A DNA stretch of 64,000 nt from Chryseobacterium vrystaatense (GTDB taxonomy: Bacteria > Bacteroidota > Bacteroidia > Flavobacteriales > Weeksellaceae). The translations under genes were made by a program, and so were the position numbers. Shown here piece after piece: positions 27,573 to 34,800 of this stretch (its first letter is position 1; each line of letters starts with the position of its first letter). The stretch lies in contig NZ_JPRI01000001.1 in NCBI RefSeq assembly GCF_000737765.1, forward strand, positions 1,054,001-1,118,000, written 5' to 3'. Below the pieces are notes generated by a model. It saw nothing but the letters and a program-made list of their open reading frames with translations. It was not told where the DNA came from and did not search any database.

Positions 27573-27707
27573 ATGAAAAAAAATGATTCCTTAAAAGTGA
27601 AAACTTTGAAACCTAAGAAACAAACAATTGATTTTCTACTGAATTATTCAAAAAGTCTTGAAGTGGTACAAACCAAAAGCAAGAATTTCCCGATTTCCAA
27701 AAATTAA
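27573..27707 (+). CDS. Small basic protein of 44 residues
   Basis: ATG at 27573 opens a 44-codon frame starting MKKNDSLKVKTLKPKKQTID, continuing FLLNYSKSLEVVQTKSKNF and ending PISKN. It lies 49 bases after the sigma-factor gene and just before the next promoter. It is lysine-rich, with an amphipathic middle helix and no signal peptide. The frame stays open upstream through a possible TTG start at 27534. Its place behind the sigma gene suggests cotranscription. Function unknown. Confidence 0.5.
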   Translation: MKKNDSLKVKTLKPKKQTIDFLLNYSKSLEVVQTKSKNFPISKN

Positions 27708-27713
27708 ATTGAG

Positions 27714-27721
27714 TAATTTTG
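27714..27721 (+). promoter_or_regulatory. -7 element before the YjjG-like gene
   Basis: TAATTTTG ends 6 bases before ATG 27728, implying a leaderless or nearly leaderless mRNA. Confidence 0.45.
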
Positions 27722-27727
27722 TGCTGT

Positions 27728-28423
27728 ATGAAAATTCAGCACATTTTTTTTGACCTGGACAATACGCTCTGGGATCACCGTAAGAACGCTTATCTTACCA
27801 TTAAAGACCTCTTTGAAAAGCAAGAAATCACTTTACATTATAATATTGACTTTGAAAGCTTCCACACAATCTATCATGATATTAATGAGAGCCTTTGGGA
27901 GAAGATCAGAGATGGTATTATCGATAAAGAATATCTCAGAAAGCATCGTTTTTATGATACCTTCAAACATTTTGGTGTGGATGATGAAGAGCTTTCCCAA
28001 TACTTCGAGGAGCATTTTCTGGATAGAATCCTCAATCACAACGAACTGGTAGAAGGAGCAGAATACATTTTGGAATACTTAAAATCCAAACATTATACAC
28101 TGCATATAATTTCCAACGGCTTCCAGGAAGTGACGGAAAGGAAATGTATCCTGTCCGGTATTGATAAGTATTTTAAAACCATCACCAGTGCCGATTCTGT
28201 AGGGGTTAGAAAACCCAATCCTAAGATTTTTGAATATTCGCTGGGACTTGCAGAAGCCCGTAAAGAGGAAAGTATTCTGATCGGGGACGACTGGATCGCG
28301 GATGTTGTAGGCTCCCAAAACTATGGAATCGATGTAATCTTTTTTGATGTTTATAAGGAAAATAAGCAGGAAGAAGGACTGAAATCCATTACCCATCTTC
28401 TACAGATCAAAGAATACCTTTAG
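27728..28423 (+). CDS. YjjG-type noncanonical pyrimidine nucleotidase (HAD family)
   Basis: A 231-residue haloacid dehalogenase-fold phosphatase. HAD motif I is FFDLDNTLWDH, motif II Ser/Thr lies in IISNGFQEV, motif III Lys in GVRKPNPKIF, and motif IV in LIGDDWIADVVGSQNYG. An alpha-helical cap lies between motifs I and II, as in YjjG/YfnB nucleotidases, which dephosphorylate (modified) pyrimidine monophosphates as a house-cleaning step. ATG at 27728 is used rather than the TTG at 27719, because the -7 promoter box covers that region. Confidence 0.88.
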   Translation: MKIQHIFFDLDNTLWDHRKNAYLTIKDLFEKQEITLHYNIDFESFHTIYHDINESLWEKIRDGIIDKEYLRKHRFYDTFKHFGVDDEELSQYFEEHFLDRILNHNELVEGAEYILEYLKSKHYTLHIISNGFQEVTERKCILSGIDKYFKTITSADSVGVRKPNPKIFEYSLGLAEARKEESILIGDDWIADVVGSQNYGIDVIFFDVYKENKQEEGLKSITHLLQIKEYL

Positions 28424-28454
28424 AATAGACTGTTTCTCTACCTGCAGTCAACTG

Positions 28455-28495
28455 AATTTTTGAACCATTAAAAGCTTAGTGGTTCAAAAATTTTT
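28455..28495 (+). terminator. Intrinsic terminator
   Basis: Perfect 13-base arms AATTTTTGAACCA / TGGTTCAAAAATT with a ~12-base loop and a following T-run, after the YjjG-like gene. Confidence 0.75.
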
Positions 28496-28588
28496 CATTC
28501 TCCATTCCCCACTTTTCATTTTTCCTAATTCTTTCCTAAATTGATTCTGAACTTTGCTCCATAATAAAGACAGAAAAAATTTAACATT

Positions 28589-29038
28589 ATGAAAAATTTT
28601 AGAAAAATCACCGGAGCGCTTGTTTTAATTTTCTTATTCGCAGGCGGATTTATTTTTGCACAGGATAAAGCAATCAATGCAAATCAATTACCTAAAACAG
28701 CTAAAAATTTCCTTGCTGCCAATTTTAAAGGAATTGCTGTAGGATCAGCTATTGAAGACAGAGAAATTTACGGAGTTGATGAATATCAGGTATACCTGGC
28801 CAACGGAATGAAAGTAGAATTTGACAGCAGTGGAAACTGGAAAGAAGTAGATGGAAAACATCAGAAGCTGCCTTATGGATTTATTCCTGTATCGATCAGA
28901 AATTATGCTGCTAAAAATTTCCCCAACACCTATATTATTAAGATAGAAAAAGAAAGATGGTCTTATAAAGCTGAACTTTCTAATGGGTTGGATCTTGAGT
29001 TTGATAAAAAAGGAAATTTTAAAAAAATTGATGATTAA
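28589..29038 (+). CDS. PepSY-like periplasmic protein
   Basis: A 149-residue exported protein with signal peptide (KITGALVLIFLFAGGFIFAQ). It has two repeats of the PepSY-like fold (PF11396). The first is LPKTAKNFLAANFKGIAVGS to GMKVEFDSSGNWKEVDG. The second is IPVSIRNYAAKNFPNTYIIK to GLDLEFDKKGNFKKIDD. In Bacteroidetes such proteins are usually encoded next to a two-component system, as here, and are thought to be envelope stress or sensing accessories. It precedes a second, shorter PepSY-like gene by 14 bases. Confidence 0.87.
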   Translation: MKNFRKITGALVLIFLFAGGFIFAQDKAINANQLPKTAKNFLAANFKGIAVGSAIEDREIYGVDEYQVYLANGMKVEFDSSGNWKEVDGKHQKLPYGFIPVSIRNYAAKNFPNTYIIKIEKERWSYKAELSNGLDLEFDKKGNFKKIDD

Positions 29039-29052
29039 TTGAAATTAAACAT

Positions 29053-29283
29053 ATGAACACCTTAAAACTTAATATTATGGTTAATTGGAATATAATCAAG
29101 AGCAGCGAAGAACAGGTTTCTTCTCAAAGTATAAGAAAGACCATTGTTTCTTTTTTGACAAGGCACTACCCATGCAGTGTGGCAGATTCTATCGAAAAGA
29201 AGTACAATGCTTATAAAATCCATCTGATGGGCGGTTTGTGCCTTACTTTTGATGCCTGTGGGCGTCCGGTAAAGACGAATTAG
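29053..29283 (+). CDS. Short PepSY-like protein
   Basis: A 76-residue protein with one PepSY-like unit (SIRKTIVSFLTRHYPCSVAD, then YKIHLMGGLCLTFDACGRPV) and three Cys. It has no signal peptide from either ATG (29053 or 29077), so it appears cytoplasmic or may be a shortened derivative of the exported neighbour. It is likely cotranscribed with that gene. The second Met (MVNWNIIKSSEEQ) is an equally plausible start. Confidence 0.7.
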   Translation: MNTLKLNIMVNWNIIKSSEEQVSSQSIRKTIVSFLTRHYPCSVADSIEKKYNAYKIHLMGGLCLTFDACGRPVKTN

Positions 29284-29398
29284 AAAAGGAAGGTGGACGC
29301 TGGAAGTTAAAGAACTTGGGTAGTGGATGCAGCATATTCATTGGCCATAAACAATTTCCAGCTTCCTTCTTCCGGCCTTAGGTCAGGTTATAATTTCA

Positions 29399-29406
29399 TA
29401 TATTTG
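29399..29406 (+). promoter_or_regulatory. -7 element before the two-component operon
   Basis: TATATTTG, 20 bases before the response-regulator ATG, suggests its own promoter separate from the PepSY genes. Confidence 0.4.
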
Positions 29407-29426
29407 ATAAGCCCTAATACTGCAGA

Positions 29427-30098
29427 ATGAAGATATTAATTGTAGAAGATGAACCGGAACTTAAAGACACTGTACAGACTTTTCTGGAAGCAGAACATTT
29501 TATTGTAGAATATGCTCTTACTTACAGTGCCGGCCTGGAAAAGATTATCTCATATGAATACGACTGTATTTTACTCGATATTATGCTGCCGGATGGAAAT
29601 GGGATAGAATTACTCAGGGAGATCAAGAAACTGCATAAAAAAGATCCTGTGATCATTTTATCTGCCAAAGATTCTGTAGACGATAAAGTAGCAGGGCTTG
29701 AGATAGGGGCTGATGATTATCTGGCGAAACCGTTCCACCTTGCAGAGCTGATGGCGAGAATCAGATCGGTTATCAGAAGAAAAAATCAGGACGGCGAGAA
29801 TATGATCACCTACAAGAATATCGTCATTGATCCGGAAAACAGAATTGCTAAAGTGGGGAATGAAGAACTGGTCCTTAACCGCAAGGAGTATGATCTTCTG
29901 TACTATTTTGTGATCCATCCTGAAAAGACGCTGCAGAAGACAACTTTAGCTGAAGCGATCTGGGGAGATTATATAGATCAGGCGGACAGTCTGGACTTTA
30001 TCTATTCTCAGATAAAAAATCTACGTAAAAAATTAAAAGACCTGAAAGCTGAAGCTGATTTTCAGGCTGTTTATGGCATTGGTTATAAATTTATTTAA
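29427..30098 (+). CDS. Response regulator, OmpR/PhoB type
   Basis: A 223-residue regulator with a receiver domain (phospho-acceptor Asp51 in DCILLDIMLPDG, acidic pocket EDEP, conserved Lys in DDYLAKPFHLAEL). A C-terminal winged helix follows (LVLNRKEYDLLYYFVIHPEK ... VYGIGYKF). It overlaps the kinase gene by one base (TAATG), so translation is coupled. The adjacent PepSY-like genes are the probable targets or partners by context. Confidence 0.95.
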   Translation: MKILIVEDEPELKDTVQTFLEAEHFIVEYALTYSAGLEKIISYEYDCILLDIMLPDGNGIELLREIKKLHKKDPVIILSAKDSVDDKVAGLEIGADDYLAKPFHLAELMARIRSVIRRKNQDGENMITYKNIVIDPENRIAKVGNEELVLNRKEYDLLYYFVIHPEKTLQKTTLAEAIWGDYIDQADSLDFIYSQIKNLRKKLKDLKAEADFQAVYGIGYKFI

Positions 30099-31387
30099 TG
30101 AAAGTTTCTCTAAAATATTATACCATAAAATACCTGATCACTATTTTATTACTGATCATTGCGGTATGGGCTGCGTTGTTTTATGCCTATATTCTAGATG
30201 AAGTATATGATAATGTAGACGACGGCTTAAAAAACAGGAAAATACAAATTATTAAGGCGGTTTATCTTGACGAAAATTTGTTGCGAAATAATGAGTTTGG
30301 CTTTAATGAGTTTAAGATAAATCCTATCTCCACATCAGAATATAAAGATAAAAACAGTCTGTATAATAAAATGTATTATATGGAATATGATGACGAAGAA
30401 CAGCCTTATCGAGTCCTTAAAACTGATTTTATAGACCAGTTCGGGAAGCATCAGCAGCTCACCATCAGAACATCTACAGTAGAAGAGGATGAGTTGGTAT
30501 ATGACCTTACAACAGCATTAATTGTTTTATACCTTTTGTTGGTCATAAGTATCATTGCAGTTAATGGATTTCTGCTTCATAAAGCCATGCGCCCGTTTTA
30601 TTTAATTTTAGATAAGCTTAAAAAATATCAGTTTGGGGTTTCGTCTTTTAGTGAACCTCAAAATTATTCTATAAAAGAATTTGAAGAATTAAATATTGAA
30701 ATTAATGAAATGATCGAGCGTAACGAACTTGTTTTTCATCAGCAGAAACAGTTTATAGAAAACGCCTCCCATGAACTTCAGACGCCGCTGGCGATTATGA
30801 TCAATAAAATTGATCTGATGATACAGAATGAAAATCTGGATAAGAAAAATCTGACTTTAATTTCAGAATTAAAAAGCGATCTGCGAAGAATGACAGGGCT
30901 AAATAAATCTCTGCTGATGCTTTCAAAAATAGAGAACAGCCAGTTCACTAAAACCTCTAAAGTTGATTTTAATGAGTTGATTGCAGAGCTGGTCAATAAT
31001 TATGAAGATTTTATAGAGTTTAAAAAAGTTCAGGTCAAAGTAATTGAAAAAGGCTTCTTTGGGGCGGATTTTAATACTGATCTGGCAGGTATTCTTCTTT
31101 CCAATTTATTGAAAAATGCCGTTAAATATAACACTCACGGAGGAACTGTGGATGTCATCATAGAAAACGACAGACTTATATTCCGTAATAGCGGCAGTGA
31201 TATTCCCCTGGACAGGCAGCAGATCTTCACCCGATTTTATAAGAAGGGCTCGGATCACAGTTCTACCGGCTTGGGGCTTTCTATCATTAAGACTATAATA
31301 AAACAATATCCCGGATGGGATATTGCTTATGAGTTCGAAGATGGAATGCATTGCTTTATTCTTTCAAAAAACAACGCTTTACTATAG
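30098..31387 (+). CDS. Sensor histidine kinase
   Basis: A 429-residue kinase: transmembrane helix 1 at ~12-30, a periplasmic loop of ~110 residues, and transmembrane helix 2 at ~139-160. The HisKA domain has His225 in FIENASHELQTPLAIMINK. The ATPase domain has the N box NLLKNAVKYNTHGG and the G2 box STGLGLSI. A recognisable HAMP is weak or absent. It forms a pair with the OmpR-type regulator before it. It ends 6 bases before the convergent trpS stop, with no room for a separate terminator. Confidence 0.94.
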   Translation: MKVSLKYYTIKYLITILLLIIAVWAALFYAYILDEVYDNVDDGLKNRKIQIIKAVYLDENLLRNNEFGFNEFKINPISTSEYKDKNSLYNKMYYMEYDDEEQPYRVLKTDFIDQFGKHQQLTIRTSTVEEDELVYDLTTALIVLYLLLVISIIAVNGFLLHKAMRPFYLILDKLKKYQFGVSSFSEPQNYSIKEFEELNIEINEMIERNELVFHQQKQFIENASHELQTPLAIMINKIDLMIQNENLDKKNLTLISELKSDLRRMTGLNKSLLMLSKIENSQFTKTSKVDFNELIAELVNNYEDFIEFKKVQVKVIEKGFFGADFNTDLAGILLSNLLKNAVKYNTHGGTVDVIIENDRLIFRNSGSDIPLDRQQIFTRFYKKGSDHSSTGLGLSIIKTIIKQYPGWDIAYEFEDGMHCFILSKNNALL

Positions 31388-31393
31388 TAATGC

Positions 31394-32362
31394 TTAAATT
31401 CCTAAGCTCGCTCTTACTTTTCTAATAGTTTCTGTTGCAACGACTCTTGTTTTTGCAGCGCCTTCCTGAAGTTTAGCTTCCAATTCGTCCAGATTGTTCA
31501 TATAATAACTGAACATTTCTCTTTCTTTCTCAAAACGGGTCAAAATCAAATTCAACAGTTCTAATTTTGCGTGTCCGTAACCGAAGTTTCCGGCAAGATA
31601 TTTAGCTCTTAATTCCTCTGTCTGTTCTGGAGTAGCAATCAGTTCGTAGATGGCAAATACCTTATCTGTTTTGGGGTCTTTAGGTTCTTCAAGAGCTTTA
31701 GAATCAGTTTCTATACTCATTACCTGTTTTTTCAGTTCCTTTTCAGGTAAGAAAATATTAATGATATTTCCCATGGATTTAGACATTTTACGGCCATCTG
31801 TTCCGGGAACATATTTCGTGTCTTCCTGAAGCTCAGACTGAGGCAGTACAAAAACTTCTCCCATCTGATTGTTGAATCTTGATGCTACATCACGGGCGAT
31901 TTCCAGATGCTGCAGCTGATCTTTTCCTACAGGAACAATTTCCGCATCATACAGTAAAATGTCTGCAGCCATCAGAATAGGGTAGGTAAACAGCCCGGCA
32001 TTAACGTCCTGAAGTCTGTCTGCTTTATCTTTAAATGAGTGCGCAAGGGTTAATCTCTGATATGGAAAAAAACATGATAAATGCCAAGAAAGTTCACAGG
32101 TTTCGGGAATATCACTCTGTCTGTAAAAATATGTTTTTTCTGTATCCAGCCCACAAGCAAGCCAAGCCGCAGCGATCTCGTAGGTATTCTGTTTTAAAAC
32201 CTTCGCATCTTTAATCTGGGTAAGAGAATGAAGATTAGCGATGAATAAAAATGATTCATTTCCCTCCTGCTTGGAAAGTTCAATAGCAGGAATGATTGCC
32301 CCAAGAAGATTTCCAAGATGGGGTGTTCCGGTGGCTTGAATGCCGGTAAGAATTCTTGACAT
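31394..32362 (-). CDS. trpS: Tryptophanyl-tRNA synthetase
   Basis: Class I aminoacyl-tRNA synthetase of 322 residues that charges tRNA-Trp. The HIGH-like motif is TGTPHLGNLLGAI and the KMSKS loop is DGRKMSKSMGNI. DILLYDAEIVPVGKDQLQHL is the typical Trp-site region. Complete and of standard length. Confidence 0.97.
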   Translation of the reverse strand: MSRILTGIQATGTPHLGNLLGAIIPAIELSKQEGNESFLFIANLHSLTQIKDAKVLKQNTYEIAAAWLACGLDTEKTYFYRQSDIPETCELSWHLSCFFPYQRLTLAHSFKDKADRLQDVNAGLFTYPILMAADILLYDAEIVPVGKDQLQHLEIARDVASRFNNQMGEVFVLPQSELQEDTKYVPGTDGRKMSKSMGNIINIFLPEKELKKQVMSIETDSKALEEPKDPKTDKVFAIYELIATPEQTEELRAKYLAGNFGYGHAKLELLNLILTRFEKEREMFSYYMNNLDELEAKLQEGAAKTRVVATETIRKVRASLGI

Positions 32363-32394
32363 TTGTTTAAATTATTTATAAAATTAATGAATTG

Positions 32395-32402
32395 CAAATT
32401 TA
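32395..32402 (-). promoter_or_regulatory. -7 element of trpS
   Basis: Leftward TAAATTTG followed by C, ~32 bases before the trpS start codon. Confidence 0.45.
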
Positions 32403-32528
32403 ATTAATTCTCCCGCAGAATACACAGATGTTTTCTTAAAATTAAAATACGGAAAAGTTTTGGCTAAAAAAGACTTAGAAATCTTTTTGAATGATCATAT
32501 TAAATATGTTTTATCAGCAAGAAAAAAA

Positions 32529-33173
32529 TTAAGGAATGAAGATCTTCTCTCCTCCGAACTTCGGCTGTACTCCAAAAAGCAGGTCCCAGTAGACTTTTGT
32601 TTTGGCGAGATACTCTCTCAGATTCGTTTTTAAACCTGCATATTTGTTGACGTCATTTGCATTATACCCAAAAGCTTCCATTCCGTTCTCTCTGGCAAGA
32701 AAGACCGCTCTTTCGTTGTGAAATTTTTGCGAAATAATCACCAGTTTATTCTGCCCGAAAATATCTTTAGCCCTGATCACCGAATCTAAAGTCCGGAATC
32801 CGGCATGATCCATTACGATCCTGTCTTTCGGAATGCCGTATTTCATCAGAGCGAGCTGCATGTCTTCAGGTTCATTATAATCTTTGGTGCTGTTGTCTCC
32901 ACTTACAATGATATACTGAACTTTTCCGCTTTTAAAAAGATCAATGGCCGCCTGAATTCTGTTGTAGAAATAAGCATTGGGCATTCCGTTGCTCAAATTC
33001 TTTCCGGTTCCGAGCAATAAAGCTGTTTTAGCTTCGGGAACATCAGAAATCTTATAAGAAACAAACGGACTGCTGTCTTTTATGATGCTGTAATTGGCCC
33101 AGGCTATAAAAATAATTCCCACTGCAAAAAGCAGCAGGAAAATTTTAAAAATATTTTTGATTACTTTTTTCAT
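32529..33173 (-). CDS. SanA/YdcF-like DUF218 membrane protein
   Basis: A 214-residue protein with one N-terminal membrane helix (IFKIFLLLFAVGIIFIAWAN) and a DUF218 domain facing the periplasm. Landmarks are ALLLGTGKNLSNG, YIIVSGDNSTKDYNEPEDM, the RIVMDHAGFRTLDSV signature and VIISQKFHNERA. SanA (E. coli) affects envelope barrier function and vancomycin sensitivity at high temperature, and the biochemical activity of the family is unclear. It lies 15 bases downstream of lspA in the same leftward group. Confidence 0.88.
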   Translation of the reverse strand: MKKVIKNIFKIFLLLFAVGIIFIAWANYSIIKDSSPFVSYKISDVPEAKTALLLGTGKNLSNGMPNAYFYNRIQAAIDLFKSGKVQYIIVSGDNSTKDYNEPEDMQLALMKYGIPKDRIVMDHAGFRTLDSVIRAKDIFGQNKLVIISQKFHNERAVFLARENGMEAFGYNANDVNKYAGLKTNLREYLAKTKVYWDLLFGVQPKFGGEKIFIP

Positions 33174-33188
33174 CCGGAATACTGTTTT

Positions 33189-33827
33189 TTAAAACTCAAG
33201 TCCGTTCGGGAAAGCTTTTTTTCTGAATATTAATAATAATGCGGCACCTACTGTAATAGCAGAATCAGCAACATTGAAAATGTATTTGAAGAATTCAAGG
33301 TGCTTACCACCAATCAAAGGGATGTTTTCAGGAACATACCAGTCTACTAAAGGAAAGTGCAGCATATCTACTACACAGCCTTTCATAAAAGAAGAGTAGC
33401 CTTGTCCAATGGGAACAAACTTAGAAATGCCGCCGTATCCGATCCATCGGTCGATACTTTGGTCATACACCGTTCCGCTGTCGAATATAAGACCATAGAA
33501 CATTCCGTCGATGATATTTCCAATCGCACCGGCAAAAATAATAGCCATTGGGATCAGAAGATAATTGGAAGCTCCCTGCTTCAGCCATTTCTTAAACATA
33601 TAGACCATTCCTCCGATTAAGAAAAGCCTAAGGATAACCAGAAAATATTTTCCAATGATCCCTCCGAAATGAAGGCCGTAAGCCATTCCGGGATTTTCTA
33701 CGAAAGTCAGTTTGAAACCTGGAAGTACAGTGATACTGTCATCCAGATTAAAATGGGTTTTGATGTAAATTTTTGAAGCCTGATCAATTAACAATACTAA
33801 AAATGTTATAGCTAAGATCTTTTTCAT
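33189..33827 (-). CDS. lspA: Lipoprotein signal peptidase (signal peptidase II)
   Basis: Inner-membrane aspartyl protease that removes signal peptides of lipidated prolipoproteins. It has 212 residues and four membrane helices. Catalytic Asp regions are GAIGNIIDGMFYGLIFDSG and FNVADSAITVG, with VENPGMAYG early and VVDMLHFPLVDW between. It is ~45 residues longer than the E. coli enzyme because of an insertion between helices 3 and 4, which is usual for Bacteroidetes LspA. Its start overlaps the stop of the small gene upstream by one base. Confidence 0.96.
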   Translation of the reverse strand: MKKILAITFLVLLIDQASKIYIKTHFNLDDSITVLPGFKLTFVENPGMAYGLHFGGIIGKYFLVILRLFLIGGMVYMFKKWLKQGASNYLLIPMAIIFAGAIGNIIDGMFYGLIFDSGTVYDQSIDRWIGYGGISKFVPIGQGYSSFMKGCVVDMLHFPLVDWYVPENIPLIGGKHLEFFKYIFNVADSAITVGAALLLIFRKKAFPNGLEF

Positions 33828-34012
33828 TACAATCCTTTTGGTTTAGAAGGTTTATCCGGGTTTTTCTTATCGAAAATCTTCTTGGCCACTTTTTCTGTAT
33901 GGAAAGTATTTTTGGTCTGAGCCCTTTCATATCTGATATTCATATCTTTTAAAACACTCTTCAGTGCACTCAGCTCCATAGGATTTTTAGGATGTACTAT
34001 GATCGATTCCAT
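33827..34012 (-). CDS. DUF2683-like small protein
   Basis: A 61-residue cytoplasmic protein beginning MESIIVHPKNPMELSALKSV, continuing LKDMNIRYERAQ and ending in a Lys/Pro-rich tail (KKNPDKPSKPKGL). The N-terminus resembles DUF2683 proteins of flavobacteria, some of which are annotated as antitoxin-like. Here it is coupled to lspA by a TAATG overlap and has no toxin partner, so it is better seen as a member of the lspA operon with unknown role. Confidence 0.7.
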   Translation of the reverse strand: MESIIVHPKNPMELSALKSVLKDMNIRYERAQTKNTFHTEKVAKKIFDKKNPDKPSKPKGL

Positions 34013-34033
34013 TTTCTTATCTATTTTAAATTT

Positions 34034-34279
34034 TTACATTTTGGACAGCTCATCGAGTCTCTTTCTATCTTTTGGAGATAGATCGTTGATCCCGTTTTTG
34101 CCCATCTTACTCAAAAGTCTGTCGACTTCTTTTTCTCTCTCGCGTTTATCAGAATTAAACTGATCATCGATGGTATAGTTCTTCTGTTGATCGGGAAAGA
34201 ATCTGTTTTTGATCCAGGTTCTGTTGAAAAACAGTAAAACAGCAACCACAATGATGCCTAAAATTAATATTCCGCTCAT
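34034..34279 (-). CDS. Small single-span membrane protein (DUF6576-like)
   Basis: 81 residues: an N-terminal membrane helix (MSGILILGIIVVAVLLFFN) and a charged cytoplasmic tail ending GINDLSPKDRKRLDELSKM. The 'LL.K....GI..L...ER..L..LS' pattern is the C-terminal element found at the end of many Bacteroidetes rhomboid-like proteins (DUF6576), here on its own membrane anchor. It lies in the leftward group between the DksA-like gene and lspA. Function unknown. Confidence 0.72.
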   Translation of the reverse strand: MSGILILGIIVVAVLLFFNRTWIKNRFFPDQQKNYTIDDQFNSDKREREKEVDRLLSKMGKNGINDLSPKDRKRLDELSKM

Positions 34280-34298
34280 GGATATACATTAAAAATTA

Positions 34299-34332
34299 GG
34301 TTTATAAAGTATTCATGAATACGATATAAACC
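34299..34332. terminator. Nested palindrome, possible terminator after the DksA-like gene
   Basis: Outer arms GGTTTATA / TATAAACC enclose an inner perfect palindrome TATTCATGAATA. On the leftward strand a T-rich stretch follows. It could be a weak terminator or an operator before the DUF6576-like gene. Confidence 0.4.
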
Positions 34333-34360
34333 CAATATTATTTTTTACAAACCTTACGGT

Positions 34361-34741
34361 TTATTTCTGCATATTTTTCGCTTCAATGCTTAACGTAGCA
34401 TGAGGTACAGCCAATAATCTTTCTTTAGGAATCAGCTTTCCTGTTACTCTGCAAACACCGTAGGTCTTGTTCTCAATTCTGATCAAAGCATTTTTAAGAT
34501 CACGAACAAATTTTTCCTGGCGTCCTGCTAAAATAGAGTTTTGTTCTTTGCTTAACGTCTCAGCTCCTTCTTCAAAAGCTTTGAATGTAGGAGATGTATC
34601 ATCCGTACCATTATTCTGGTCATTGATGAAACTCTCTCTGATCAGTTGCAAATCTTTTTCTGCTTTCTCTATTTTTTCTTTAATGATCGCTTTAAACTCT
34701 TGTAAATCAGAATCATTATATCTTACTCTTTCGTCTGACAT
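34361..34741 (-). CDS. TraR/DksA-family protein with degenerate zinc finger
   Basis: A 126-residue DksA-like protein. The N-terminal coiled-coil runs ~10-45 (FKAIIKEKIEKAEKDLQLIR), a linker follows, and the C-terminal module is NKTYGVCRVTGKLIPKERLL then AVPHATLSIEAK. The four zinc cysteines of classic DksA are reduced to one (Cys97). The fold landmarks 'YG.C..TGK.I...RL.A.P.A' are intact. Bacteroidetes members often have such degenerate fingers. DksA acts in the RNA polymerase secondary channel with ppGpp. Whether this variant does so is inferred. It follows ileS by 59 bases. Confidence 0.9.
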   Translation of the reverse strand: MSDERVRYNDSDLQEFKAIIKEKIEKAEKDLQLIRESFINDQNNGTDDTSPTFKAFEEGAETLSKEQNSILAGRQEKFVRDLKNALIRIENKTYGVCRVTGKLIPKERLLAVPHATLSIEAKNMQK

Positions 34742-34800
34742 GTTCTTTTCTCTTTTTTAATAAAATTATGAAATGGAATTTAAAAAACAATAACTATATG

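Noticed and set aside
29284..29400. GGAAG...CTTCC imperfect inverted repeat after the short PepSY gene
   Set aside because: The pairing is interrupted and there is no T-run. It is too weak to call a terminator or repeat element.
33827..34012. Antitoxin of a toxin-antitoxin pair
   Set aside because: The DUF2683-like protein overlaps lspA by one base and has no toxin-like neighbour. Operon membership explains it better.
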